From contig NC_090020.1 in NCBI RefSeq assembly GCF_036417845.1, positions 39,726,425 to 39,790,424 on the forward strand: a stretch of DNA of 64,000 nucleotides, read 5' to 3'. The stretch is from Apteryx mantelli (lineage: Eukaryota; Chordata; Aves; Apterygiformes; Apterygidae). The notes beneath the pieces were generated by a model. It did no database searches and was not told where the DNA came from. It was given only the letters and a program-made list of their open reading frames with translations. The number at the start of each line of letters is the position of its first letter. Positions within the stretch are counted from its first letter, which is position 1. The translations under genes were made by a program, and so were the position numbers. Below, in pieces: positions 41,409 through 51,714 of the stretch.

Positions 41409-42149
41409 GGCACACAATCACATTACTACAAGAAGGACTGAAATCAGTTTGGGGGTTTTGGTCTCATAAAAGAAATGGCTTACACATGTTGTGCAACTTG
41501 AAAGTTTCCAAGACAGCTGATTGTCAACAATTATTTTATACTTTATGATGCATTCTTTCACTCTATATTTGGGTTTGCTCATATGGAGTGCTCAGTTCAA
41601 TATAAAGGTTTGTAGAAGCTGAAATTCCTAGATCCCTCCTGAAAGCTTATTAGGGAGGCTACTTAAAAGTACTTTCCATAGCTGCTGACTGCTCCTGAAA
41701 TGCATAACAACAAGCTTTCTCTGAAAAAAAAGGAAAATCTTAAAAAGAAAAAAAAAACAAACTGGAGAGGACACTAATTTTCCTCATTCTAAGTAGGAGG
41801 TGTAATGTCTTTATAAAGTAATAATTAAAAGAAAAACAATTACTGGTGCCTTATCTGGACCTTGCAGCTGTACTTCCCCCTTTTGCATTAGCAGTGTGTG
41901 TTCTAAGGTTATGACAAACCATGAAAATTGCATCTTAAGAGGAGTTATATTCTTTTTCCTAGGATTTGATTGAAACAGACAGCTACATTTTGTGTATATA
42001 TAATTAGGCAGTAAAATAGGCTTTGAAGGCAGATTTCTGTTTAGTATGTGAGTCACACGCACAACAGTCTTTCATTCAGCAACCAAAGACTGATCTTTTT
42101 AATGCCTCAACTCACTCAACATGTTTTCTGAATGCTACATCTTGCAGGA

Positions 42150-42195
42150 AGAAAAAAAAAAGAGAGAGAGAGAAGAAAAAAATAAAAAATTAGCC
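42150..42195 (+). repeat. Purine-rich A/AG low-complexity tract
   Basis: GAAGAAAAAAAAAAGAGAGA is followed by A-rich sequence. A T/C-rich tract with ten C residues follows at 42208-42233. Confidence 0.75.
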
Positions 42196-44124
42196 TTTAA
42201 GCCGTATTTCTCTCTCTTTCCCCCCCCCCTTTTCCCAAATGAAAAACAATCTGAAAAGCCAATCTAGCTAGTCTGTGGTGATTTAACCTTACGACAAACT
42301 GATTTTTATCGTCTTTCTTTCCAGATTGTTGTCCAGGGCAGCACTGAATGCTGCACCAGCTCTAGGCGTATCTAATCCCTCTCATAAAAGGCCATTGTGG
42401 TAGTAAAACTGAGACCAATGGCTTTTTCATTCTCCACCTCTCAGCACTCCAAAGTAATGGCATTGGGGTCTCCTCTTCATGTTTTTCTTTTCAGATGCAT
42501 AGTTTCTCCTTTTAATAAGGCTAAAATAGGTAGAAATAAAAGGAACACAATCACATTCTCCTCAAAGCTCTTTCTATAAATACCTTCTGGAGAACTGAGT
42601 TTAGGAATAATTATCTGCAGTCTGAATTGTTGTTACATTATGCGTGAGTACAGGAATGTACCCTTGGAATTTTCTGATCAGTTTGAAATGTGTGAACATG
42701 TAAAAATATTGGGTAGATAATACGCAGGGCTTCAGATTTTCTGCTTTAGGGCCAGGTGCTGCCATCCTTCCTCACCTCAAAGCCTGTGGAACTGCTGATG
42801 TGATGTGTCGTGCTCAACATCAGCACATTTCTCACACCTAGTCCTCAGGAATGAGGAAAAAGCCATTGCCCACTTATTTGCTGCATTTGCCATGCATTCT
42901 TGCCAATGGTATTTTCTCTGGAAAAGACAAATTATAACCTGGTTTTAGTACAGAACACATAAGAAGTGTAGGCACCCAATATTTTCCTGGAAAAGTGCAC
43001 TTTTTTTCTAAAAAGCCTTGATCTCAGTGCTTAAATGTTTTCATTAATAATATGCTAACAGATTATATTTCAGAACTAATTCAGCATTTTGAACAGCTTT
43101 ACAAGAGAAAGTTCATCTGTATTTGATCACAAACTTTCATTTGACCTCACAAGAATGCTTTTAACCAGCAAAATACAGAGCGCTAGATAAAAAGATTTAT
43201 GGCTACACATAGTTCACACAAACTCATTTCTCCAAATTAAAACAGTGTATTTTAGTACTTCTTACTAATATCAGCATAGTTAAAGGTGTCTTTTAATATC
43301 ACCATTAAAAATAAAAACCAACAACCCTGTTTAAAAGCTATAAAACTTTGCTCAAGGCAAAATTTTAACATGTTTTAATTCTGAGGGCATTATATTTGAG
43401 CACTTAAAATTATAGAAGTGTAAAATTAGAAAGCAAGATTTTTATACAGATATTTGTTCCTAAATTTCAAATCTGGGAGAGAAAGGGAAGGGGGAATATG
43501 TACTCTGCAGAACACTATTCCATAGTCAGGAGTATGGTATAATTCATAAGTATCTGTGTCATTTAAGCACCATCTGGAGATCTTCTGTTAGGCGTTCTTG
43601 ATGAATAGGAGCTGGAATGCACTCTGGTGAAGCAATGGAGGAATGATCCTCATGGAATTTCTTTCAGGTTCTTTTTCTGGTATTTCTATTAGAAGACAGC
43701 TGAAAACGTAGCATTTCTGGTTGCAGGACACCACAGACCACCTCAGGCTCCACAGGGATTTCTGGGCATCTCCTAATGAGTCAGACTTCTTTAACCAGAA
43801 TTAGGAGGTGCATTCAGAGGCCCTCTGGGCTCAGAGGATGTTGGGGATGGGTACCTGTGCGTCAGGCCGCTTTTTCATTCCCCTGGCTGTTCAGGGAACA
43901 AGGCAAAAAGTCTGCACTCATCCCCCCTTAAAGAGTCTGAAAGCATAGAAAGTCTTTACACAAAAGTAGATATAGCTGAGGGCTGTGGGTGATTCTTTGG
44001 ACTGTAAGCCAATCCTTTGCTTTAGGCCCATAGAAGAGAGCAGTTGCAGGCACCAAAGGTCTGCTTTTATAGTAGTTATTTACTATCCGCGATTGTAAAG
44101 CTAATGCAGATGTTCTTAATCACA

Positions 44125-44285
44125 TTACACTTGATCTCAACGTGCCTTACAAACACAGCTTTCAAAGCACCCTGTAAGTTAAGTAATCACTGTTACACCA
44201 AATTAGGGCCGAGGAAGCAGAAGTGGTGAGAAGAGAAGACCTGCAGATTTGAAAGGCCGGACTGTGCAGAGGCTCAGCAGCTTCC
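44125..44285 (-). repeat. MIR/L2-like relic, antisense
   Basis: CGTGCCTTACAAACACAG, then AGCACCCTGTAAGTTAAGTAATCACTGTTACACC, then GAGGAAGCAGAAGTGGTGAG, resemble 'gtgctttacaaacattaa...caaccctgtgaggtaggtattattatcaccattttacagatgaggaaactgaggcacagag'. Divergence is high and the exact family is uncertain. Confidence 0.4.
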
Positions 44286-45014
44286 TAGACAGATCAGCTG
44301 TTCTTTGAGTCCCACATGAACAGTGGCAGCTCCAGTGCATGCCGCTATTTTAAAACAGAGACATAAGTAATGCACTTGGGATAGCTACAAGCATATCTTT
44401 CTTTGCTAGTAAGAAGAATGATCAGCCAGTGATGGTGTTTGTTATTTGTTTTTCTTACGGTTATGTCTGGAAACACCAGCTATATTTCACAGCCTCTGCT
44501 GTGCTACAAGTCCTAGACATTACACCAAGGAGCGTAACAAGCCTGCCGGCAAGATGTACACATGCCACAGATTGACAGGGTAAGACATCATTAATGCCTT
44601 TTTGAATGTTGGGTAACTTTTTTTGTGTTTGTGGATGCTTTATTTCCTTTTGTGGGAAATTCTCACAGTGTTCCATTTCTTTCATGATGAGGTATTCCTT
44701 ACCACCGGACTTTGAAATCAAGGCACACCTTGGAATTTTCTCCTCTCATTTTCTCCTCTATTTATCTGGCTGCTTCTCTCTTAAAATTAAACTTTCACAA
44801 TCATATCTCCACAAATAATAACTAAAGGCTGGATGGGCCTTCTTCTCAAATATCATCAATGTAGTTCTGCAATGTTTAGGGTAGTTCCACAGTGAACATA
44901 AGCCTAGAAAGTGAGTAATGCCTCTTCTGATTCAGGCTCCCTTTTTGCTAAAAAATGTAGCTGTGTTATTTTTGGCTGAGGAATTAAGGAAGTCTTTATC
45001 TACCTGCATTAGTT

Positions 45015-45145
45015 TTGTTCCTTTTCAAGGCAAGATGACTGAGTCACAGAGACAGGTACCATGACCTTCCTGAGGTCACATAATAACCTCAAGACAGCTG
45101 AGGAAAAAGCCCCAAGTCCCCACCCTCTGCACTAATGAGCACATT
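45015..45145 (-). repeat. MIR-like SINE relic, antisense
   Basis: GACTGAGTCACAGAGACAGG, then TGACCTTCCTGAGGTCACATAA, then AAAAAGCCCCAAGTCCCCACCCTCTGCACTAATGAGC, follow the order of the MIR reverse complement ('aactgaggcacagagagg...gacttgcccaaggtcacacag...gaacccaggt...ctaaccactg'). Confidence 0.55.
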
Positions 45146-46030
45146 CTTCCACTTCTGTATTTACACTGTCTTCTTTCTCCATCTCCCTCTCTTGGTCTCA
45201 AGTCCCTCTCTCCTTTTTCTTCTACTGTCTGACCTCTGTGTCCACATATTGCTTTTCCAGAAGGTCCCTTCTTGTACCCTTGAGGGTACATGGGTCTCTG
45301 TGTATCTCTCTTCCTGCCCCACCACAGCAAAGGAAACAATGGCGGAGCGAGGACAGTCAGCAAACCCAGAAGCCACAGTTGCCTGCTCTGGCACCCATAC
45401 AGCACTGCTTAGGGATATTCCCTTCAGTTGTAGCTCCAGTGGCCCTTGTACTTCATTTATTACTATGTCTCTCACCTCAGTTATCAAGATCTCAGGCATT
45501 CATCTTGTCCTAAAGCATTTCCTTTCTCCTTCCACACCTTTTCAGTCTTTAAATCTACTGTTGCCAACTCCCAAACACATTCTGATAACTTCTGTGGTGA
45601 GTTTTCAGTGTCGTGCCTCTTCAAGGGTCTTTCTGTCGAAAATGTAGCAGCATGTTTCCTCATTCCTCCTAACCTTGGCCGCAGACTTTCATGGATGCAT
45701 TCCTCATTTCACCAGCCAGTACACACTCTACCTCTTCGTCACCATTACCTCACTCCTAATATACTATCTGATCTTATCTCTGGCTCATTCCAGCTGCCCA
45801 TCCAGCATCAGACCTCTGCCTAGTCTCTCTCCTTTTTACATTGGACAACAAATACCTCTCACCTCAGCTTCCACCACAGACACCTTATGCCTAATTGACT
45901 ACTTCTCTGCAAATTCCATTTCAAGACTCATCTTCTCTCTCCCTGGCCTATGACTCCTAGCCTTCTCTCTAATAAAACAATCTAATCCTATTCCCTAAAC
46001 CTCAGTTTCATTTCCTCATTCTCATTTGTT
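45146..46030 (+). other. Pyrimidine-rich, strand-asymmetric segment
   Basis: For nearly 900 bp the + strand is dominated by C and T, with many CTCTCT, CCTCAC and TTCTCC words and few purine runs, ending near ATAAAACAATCTAATCC. It lies between an antisense MIR-like relic and an antisense CR1/L3-like fragment and may be the body of an old retroelement. The 170-codon open frame at 45135-45647 and others here follow from the scarcity of TAA/TAG/TGA in such sequence and are not supported as genes. Confidence 0.45.
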
Positions 46031-46469
46031 CTCTCTGAAAACCTGAAGTATGGCACCCAGCCACTGGCCTTTTGTACATTTTTCACCTTAGCACTGCTAT
46101 AATGTGGATACTGCCGGATAAAATACTGTACTTTCATCCATCATTTGTATTATAAATTAAAATTGACTGTGAAACATTATGCTAGCTTGTATGAAAGAAG
46201 CTGTAAAAAAATACATTGTGTAATAGAATATTAAGGCTATGACAAAAGGCTGTAACAGATTTTAATATATATCGCCTGTTTCTCATCACACACAATCTAT
46301 TAAGGAAGAAATACAGTTTTTTAGTATTATGTGAATGTTTACACAACACACTACATAAATAAATAATCTGTTGTTCAAATTACTTGAGCAGAAATTGAGT
46401 GTCTATATAACAAACTGAAGGCTATACCCCTGTCTGGGTCAAAGGTTTGTAGTTCAAATTCTACAGCAG

Positions 46470-46705
46470 GATTTCACAGAGCTGCTAAGTTAAGAGATGG
46501 GAAAGACCTACTAGGTCATTCAGTTCATTCCAATGCCAAAATAGACTCATTCCCCATAGTACATTTTTAATGCTTTTTCCAGCCTAGTTTTAAAGTCCCA
46601 AGCAATGGGACTTAACAACTTCCTTTGGGACATTATTTATTTCACTGATTAGCACTGTTAGGATTTTTTTTTTATCTTAAACTCTTTTTTCTTGTTTTTA
46701 TCCTC
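46470..46705 (-). repeat. Ancient CR1/L3-like LINE fragment, antisense 3' end
   Basis: GATGGGAAAGACCTACTAGGTCATTCAGTTCATTCC corresponds to the reverse complement of the CR1/L3 3' end ('gggaagggacctcaggaggtcatctagtccattcc'). It is followed by 'ttttccagcctagttttaaagtcccaagcaatgggact', 'ttcctttgggacattattt' and 'ctgttaggatttttttt', all in the order found in CR1-L3 copies. It is heavily diverged. This is the clearest LINE relic in the window. Confidence 0.6.
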
Positions 46706-46767
46706 CTTGCTCTTGGAAAGACAGGTTGTGTCCTGTCTACCTTTTGCACTCTCTCCCTGTCTCCAAA

Positions 46768-46795
46768 TACACACACAAACACACACACAAACAGT
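46768..46795 (+). repeat. (CA)n-type microsatellite, interrupted
   Basis: ACACACACAAACACACACAC-type sequence with AAA interruptions. Confidence 0.8.
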
Positions 46796-47084
46796 CTTTC
46801 ATAAATCATCCCCTCTAGTTGCCCAGTCATTTTTGTTGCTCTTCTGTAAACACCACAGTGGTACTTTGTTTCCATATATAACATATATCCGTGTGCTGAA
46901 CCATCAGAGATACTGACCTTTAGATTAGCTATCCAACTGAGAGTCCTTGTGAGTATGCAGATGGATGTAAAAGAGTCTGTGGACTGCTCTAAAGAAGAAA
47001 ACATTGTTAGCATTGCCTCTTTCAAAAAAAAAAAAAATAGTATCTAACATAAGTATTTGCCAAGTGTATAATGATTCGTCTGTA

Positions 47085-47205
47085 TGTTTGTAACACCAGT
47101 TCCCACAGTCCAGTCTGTGGATCATCGGCAGTCTGCAGAGCCATAATAAATGAACCACAGCTAATCTGCAGAGCCAGTAATGTTTGCTCACATCAATTAA
47201 AAGTT
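47085..47205. repeat. Possible hAT-like DNA transposon relic
   Basis: The segment 'agttcccacagtccagtctgtggatcatcggcagtctgcagagcc...aaccacagctaatctgcagagcc' resembles the 'gttcccaaactgtggtccgtggaccatcggtggtctgcagagcc' sequence common in old amniote hAT-derived elements. TCTGCAGAGCCA occurs twice, about 36 bp apart. Ends cannot be placed. Confidence 0.35.
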
Positions 47206-47689
47206 TGATCATGAGATTGCAGGATAGGCTATGATAAATTTGGGTAGTTGTAATGATTTACTAATACAAATCTTGGGATCAATATAATAGTTTCCAATGT
47301 ACTGCTTTCAAAACTACTGCGAGCAACCTTGTATCTGCAAAAAAAAAAAAAAGTTATATACAAGAGAAATGTCATTCTCTGTTTAGCAAATTAACCTGGC
47401 AAATAAATCCTCAAAAGAAGTAGATTTTTGTTCTATCTTTAGTGCAAAGTTAAAGAAAAAAGAATGCTGGTTTAATCACCGTGGACATGCCATGTTTAAT
47501 ATTGCGATTGCCAGCACATACGTGCAACTCCACTCCCCCAACATGAAATTCAGGAACAAAGGGTGCAATCGGAAGAGAGCTCCCGAGGAAAGGTAATTAA
47601 GACCCAGCTGCAAATGATGGTAAGACTATCTGGCACTTTCAAACACGAATACATTTAACACCACTGATTTTAAAGTTGGTCTTTTCCGC

Positions 47690-48010
47690 GGGACACGAGG
47701 AAGAATAAGCAGCAGCCCTTCCAAAAGGCGCCCGCCAGGACGCACTGACTTGCCCCTGCGTTGCCCAAGGACACAGGTGCTGGGGGCGGCGGGAGCACCA
47801 AGCACCCGCCGGGGCACGAGCGGGCCCGGCGCGGAGCCGAACCCCGCGGCGAGGCTCAGCCAATGAGGAGGCGGGAAAGCACATCTCCCTCGTGGTGATT
47901 GGCTGCTGCGGCCCGGCCCCGGCCGCGGGCGCGGAGAGGCGCGGGGAGAGGCGCGGCGCGGCGCGGCGGGCAGCGGGCAAGCGACTTTCTGCTTCTCCGT
48001 TTCGTGCTAA
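47690..48010. promoter_or_regulatory. Upstream CpG island with inverted CCAAT pair and E2F-like site
   Basis: A GC-rich, CpG-dense block contains CAGCCAAT at 47857-47864 and its reverse complement ATTGGCTG at 47898-47905. Between them lies GCGGGAAA at 47871-47878, an E2F-type site. This is the arrangement of a TATA-less CpG promoter. It is about 7 kb upstream of the ZNF608 coding exon and could be an alternative ZNF608 promoter, a divergent noncoding-RNA promoter, or a promoter-like enhancer. No adjacent gene-like ORF is supported. Confidence 0.5.
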
Positions 48011-48239
48011 ATGCTCTCCGACCGATTGCACTGATTTATCCTGTTGCCAAGCTGTTCTGGGAGGAGGAAAAAGGAGCGTTTGCTCGTAACAAATGGTTTT
48101 TTTAAACCGTCCGGGATTGTAAGATAAGAGCCTTACGTTCCTTTTGCTAAAAATAGACGTTTGCTGGTAATTTTTGTTAGCATATATGATGCATGTGTCT
48201 GGCAAGATAAAAGAAAATAAAAAGCCTGAGGTTTTCTTT

Positions 48240-48480
48240 GAGATTACTAGCGGTCTGCAGCTGCATTAATTAGAAAGGGATTTCCTATTTTAGACAAACA
48301 TCACTAATTTATTGGCCTTCTGTCTGTCTTGTAAAACGTACAGGAGCACGAAGTTGTAATTTAATTTGGCGAGCAGGCAGAAATTAATGAAGGCGAAAAA
48401 GCCACTAAATCATACAAGGGGCGTTGGCTTCTTTTCGAAAGAAGGACATTTCCACCCTGACAAGAGGGTATGAGTTAAGT
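48240..48480. promoter_or_regulatory. Candidate enhancer block downstream of the first CpG island
   Basis: The block contains GCAGCTGCATTAATTAG, GTAATTTAATTTGGCGAGC, AAATTAATGAAGGCG and ACGTACAGGAGCACG, with retained CpGs and homeodomain cores. It lies between CpG islands of the ZNF608 5' region. Confidence 0.3.
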
Positions 48481-49279
48481 GGTCTTTTTACAGCTGCTTA
48501 TGGGAGGTGACTGCTGCAGATGCACCCTCAGGCCTGTGAGTGGGCTTGCTGTAATTTCTGCTTCAGAAATAGATAAATAAAAGCCCCTCTTTGATAATCA
48601 GTGTAGTACATTGGACAGCCTCTTTTGCTGTATAGACATATGCAAAAGCCAGAAGGGAGAGGGGCGGCACACTTCTGAGTATCTTGATCTAAGAAAGTGC
48701 GTGAAGATATTTTACCCAGGAATTGGCAGTTGCGGTTGCAAAAATGGCTCTTTCATTGACCATTGCTTTGAGGAATTAAAAGGATGGTGTAATTCAGATA
48801 AAGCAGAGGCATTTTTGCAGTCTCTCCCAGTGACTGTTCCTTGGCTAGTTAACAGACCAGCTATTCAGAAGCAATTTTCTTTGGGCTGAAATTATGTGCT
48901 GACCGTAGCAGATTGCTTCCCATAATAACCCTTCCCCCACCCAATGCTAAATACAATCTGTCTCCTACTCACTGTATAATAACGTGAAAATGACTGTAAT
49001 TTTGCAGGCGAGAAGCAGCCCAAAGTAAAACGTGTCTAAACAGAGGTCGATTTTGAGAGATCAGGGCTATTACCTAAATCTGAAAAATACATACTGTAAA
49101 AAAAAAAGGAAAAAAAAAACCAGCAACAGCGATTGGCGACTAAGTAGCATAAAACATAAGCTTGGTGTTGCTGATCTTAAAAATCCTCACTAACCACCCA
49201 GCAACATCACCTTAGAGTTATCCTGGTGAGTCTGCGAGTTTTGGTACCTTGTAAAATTGTGCATGCTTGTTCCCCACGG

Positions 49280-49780
49280 GTGGCAAATGCCTGGGTGCAA
49301 GCAGCCACCCCCCATACAGGGGTCAGTGCCACCTCTCTGCGCAGCGGGGCCGGGGCCACCGCGGACCCTGCTCCCCCCGTGAACGAGCCCGTGCAGGGCC
49401 CTGACGCGGGCTGGTCTCACGCCCAGGCCTTCACGTAGGCCAGGCCAGCAAGCTTCTCCCGCAGTCCCATATGCTACCTGTGTTTGCTTTCCTTTCGAAA
49501 TCGCTGGAAAATGTAACGTGATCGAGGGTCTGTCTGGCAGTGGACTCATCGGTGCTAATAAGCCCTTTGTTATCAGCCCCCCAAGGGGAAGTGCTTTTAC
49601 ACCAGGAGACGTGGTTTCCTCCGGGCGATTTCCAAGTCTCCCATGGCCGCCCCACAGCCATTGCCCTGGGGCAGGGGCGACCCTTAGCCGGGCGCCAGGG
49701 GCAGCGGGTGCCTCCCGAGGGCCCTTTGGCTGTGGGGGGCGGCGAGGCAGGGCACCACAGGCAGCCTCCCCCCCCCAAAA
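49280..49780. other. GC-rich, moderately CpG-rich block
   Basis: GC content is raised with scattered CpGs, including GGGGCCGGGGCCACCGCGG near 49347-49365, and it ends with nine C residues followed by eight A residues (49768-49784). There is no core promoter signature. Long open frames on both strands are GC artefacts. It is likely part of the multi-island 5' region. Confidence 0.45.
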
Positions 49781-49959
49781 AAAAGAACTGTGTCGTTTTC
49801 CCTGGTGCCCCTGCAGCAAGCAGGTTTAGGTGGTTTCCCTCCTCGGTGCGTCCTCTGCTAATCACCCCTTTGATGGAAAGTGTGTAATGCGGGGACGCTA
49901 ATGCCCATAATTTGCTCAGCTGGATGAAATCCAAAGGCGCATTTTGTCACACTGTCATG

Positions 49960-50372
49960 TGCGCGCGGGACATTGCAAACGCCGCACTTCAACTTCTCTC
50001 CGGAAACCACGACCCGAGCAACACTCGCATTTGGCGAGAGAAACATCCCCTATCGATTTTCGCAGGGAGATCATTGAGAGCGAGATTAAAAGAAAAGGAA
50101 AGGGCGCAAGCCATCCCTCCGTATGAAAAATAAAGGGGGTCGAGCCCGCGGCCTGCCCGCGGGCGCGGCCGTTAAGGCCGTTGAAGGGGGCCGCGCGCGG
50201 GCACCAGCGGCCGGCGCGAGGCAGGGGCAGGTCCCCGCTCCCCGCCGTGTCCCGGGTGGCACCGCCGGGGCCGGGGCCGGGGCCGGGGCCGGGGCCGGTC
50301 CCCGCCCCACGTGTCCCGGGCGGCGGCGGCGCGCACACGTGGCCCCCGGCCCCCCCCCGCGGCGCGCAAAGG
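49960..50372. promoter_or_regulatory. CpG island with GGGGCC array
   Basis: This is the densest GC and CpG block in the window, with GCGCGC, CCGCGG and GGCGGCGGCG runs and retained CpGs throughout. It contains a five-unit GGGGCC array at 50267-50296. No CCAAT or TATA element is obvious inside. It lies about 1 kb upstream of the best promoter candidate and is probably part of the same multi-island promoter region. Several long open frames on both strands here are by-products of GC content. Confidence 0.75.
50267..50296 (+). repeat. GGGGCC hexanucleotide array, five perfect units
   Basis: Five uninterrupted GGGGCC units lie within the CpG island. The G4 tracts are capable in principle of forming a G-quadruplex. 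Related sequences flank the array on both sides: GTCCCCGC...GTGTCCCGGGTGGC at 50231-50260 and GTCCCCGC...GTGTCCCGGGCGGC at 50298-50324, which suggests that a local duplication carried or created the array. Confidence 0.9.
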
Positions 50373-50409
50373 GTTAAGCGCAATTTGCAGTTGTGCAGCG
50401 TAATGGCTC

Positions 50410-51020
50410 CCAACCTAAACAAAAGGAATGATTAAGGGGGATATTTTCGAGCTACACAAAGCCCGATAGGGAAGATTTGTGTTACTAATTCCTGTGAAAG
50501 GATGTTCACGTGGTAGTTATATGGTCGCCTGCATTCACAGTTCAGTGCTTGCAGCAGTAAATCAGGAGCCTGGAAACAAAAGGGTTATTTTCTGCTCCCC
50601 CTCCTTCGGGGGAAAAAAAAAGAATAAAACCCGACCTGCCTAACTTAAGCCATATTGTAAAAATGATCATGAAATAAAATACGTGAGGAGGGAAGCAGCG
50701 TGAACCTGAGAAACAGGGCTGATGTGAGCACACGGCAGTACCTCGGTCTCCCTCAGAGCAGAGGTGGGGAGGCTGCCTTCCGCTGAACCTCCCTTCAGCC
50801 CCCTCCTTTAGACAGTTTGCTTTTTTCCTTCGCTAAGCACGAAAATAATCGCACATGTGTATTGCCAGCCCTCTCTCGCTGGGTTCAAGCTGTTATAATT
50901 TTGAATGAGGGGGCATTTAAAAATTATGAGTGAGACTCTAAATTGCCTCTTTGAAACCGGCACAGAAAAATCATTCATCATCGCTTCGAAAACTGCCCTG
51001 AAATTAAATTAAAATTAAAT
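50410..51020. promoter_or_regulatory. AT-rich, motif-dense stretch between CpG islands
   Basis: Between the GGGGCC-bearing island and the promoter island lie AT-rich blocks with retained CpGs (GATATTTTCGAGC, GAAAATAATCGCACATGTG, CATCATCGCTTCGAAAAC) and several ATTA/TTTAATT cores. No ORF is supported. It is probably proximal regulatory sequence. Confidence 0.3.
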
Positions 51021-51179
51021 GAAGGAGTCTTCCTCCCAACATGTGAGTCTTGGCAGAGCTACTCTCCACCTTTTTTTCCTCCTTTCTCTCTTCTAAGCGC
51101 TATGTAGGATAATGCCGTAATTGAAATGGGAAACATGATTTGTATCTCGCTGCAGCAGGAGGCTGCCTACTGTAGCACT

Positions 51180-51440
51180 GGGGGTAGTCGGACGGTTGCA
51201 AAACGCGGGGCTGTGTGTGCGTGTGCGTGCGTGCGTGTTTCTGTCTCTCAACCCCGCCGGCAGGCAGAAGGAGCGGCGGGCCAATCAGAGAGCCCGGTTT
51301 CATAAAAGCTGGCCTCTGATTGGCCGCGTGGGGAAGGGCATTGGGAACAAAGAAAAGTCCCTTTCAGGTACCGAGCCCGAGCCGGCTCCCGCTCCCCCTC
51401 CTCCGCTCCCGGCCGCTGCCGCTCGCTGGTGCCGTAAAGG
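51180..51440. promoter_or_regulatory. CpG-rich island containing the candidate ZNF608 promoter
   Basis: A local rise in GC with many CpGs surrounds the inverted CCAAT pair. It begins with a GTGTGCGTGCGTGCGT-type run (51213-51238) and ends with CCGAGCCCGAGCCGG and CCGCTGCCGCTCGC-type sequence (about 51370-51427). It is compact compared with the island at 49960-50370. Confidence 0.7.
51279..51325 (+). promoter_or_regulatory. Best candidate ZNF608 core promoter: inverted CCAAT pair flanking a TATA-like element
   Basis: GGCCAATCAGAG at 51279-51290 and its perfect reverse complement CTCTGATTGGCC at 51314-51325 form a 12-bp inverted repeat with a 23-bp spacer. Both arms are strong NF-Y (CCAAT) sites, and the spacer contains TTTCATAAAAG, a weak TATA-like element at about 51298-51308. 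The block sits in a CpG-rich segment. A consensus splice donor follows at 51715, about 3.3 kb before the acceptor of the coding exon. By analogy with CCAAT/TATA promoters, initiation would fall around 51330-51345 on the + strand, but the symmetry also allows divergent transcription. Confidence 0.5.
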
Positions 51441-51714
51441 CAGCTTGTTGTGTAGTGTGTGTGTGTGTGTGTGTACATGTGTGTGTGCAGGGGGACTCTG
51501 ATTTTGGTGGGTTTTTTTGTTTTTTTTTTTTTTGTTGTTGTTTTGATTTTGTTTTAAGAAAGGAAGGTTCATGGTATCTGGTGCTCTCTTCTTCCACACA
51601 CAATAAATCTGTTGAAGACATTAGATTTTTTTTTTCCAAAAATAAAAAGCGGCTGCAACAAAAACACACTCAATGCAGTTAGAAGGAAAAGGTCAACTCG
51701 ATCCAATACAGATC
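51335..51714 (+). other. Candidate noncoding first exon (5' UTR) of ZNF608
   Basis: This segment lies between the inverted-CCAAT promoter and a consensus donor, ATC|GTAAGT, at 51714/51715. The 5' boundary is a guess from promoter spacing. It contains a (GT)10 run, a long poly-T tract, and several upstream ATGs: an 11-codon upstream ORF at 51571-51606 and another ATG at 51673 that stays open to the donor. Splicing to 54971 or 54986 would give a UTR of roughly 400 nt. An alternative first exon could end at the donor near 53894. The call rests on signals only. Confidence 0.35.
51455..51487 (+). repeat. (GT)n microsatellite in candidate 5' UTR exon
   Basis: Ten GT units (51455-51474) followed by ACATGTGTGTGTGC. 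A related GTGTGCGTGCGTGCGT run lies upstream at 51213-51238. Alternating purine/pyrimidine sequence of this kind can adopt Z-DNA. Confidence 0.9.

Larger units (their letters stand above)
40721..44124. other. AT-rich intergenic flank, no gene
   Basis: No gene was found. It contains a (CA)n microsatellite at about 41386-41408, an AG-rich run at 42155-42185, and a 10-C run at 42220-42229. Confidence 0.5.

Noticed and set aside
45135..45647. 170-codon + strand frame
   Set aside because: It lies in a pyrimidine-rich block where stop codons are rare by composition; no domain is recognised.
46436..46462. tRNA T-arm-like hairpin (TGTAGTTCAAATTCTACA)
   Set aside because: No acceptor stem, D-arm or anticodon arm can be placed around it; at most part of an old tRNA-derived SINE.
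47639..48205. 188-codon - strand frame across the upstream CpG island
   Set aside because: Opening is explained by GC content; translation is Ala/Arg/Pro-biased and not family-like.
49190..49819. 209-codon - strand frame
   Set aside because: GC-rich, Gly/Pro/Arg-biased translation in a CpG-rich block with parallel open frames on +; compositional artefact.
50267..50296. Relation to the C9orf72 locus
   Set aside because: Only the hexanucleotide is shared; flanking sequence and gene context are those of ZNF608.
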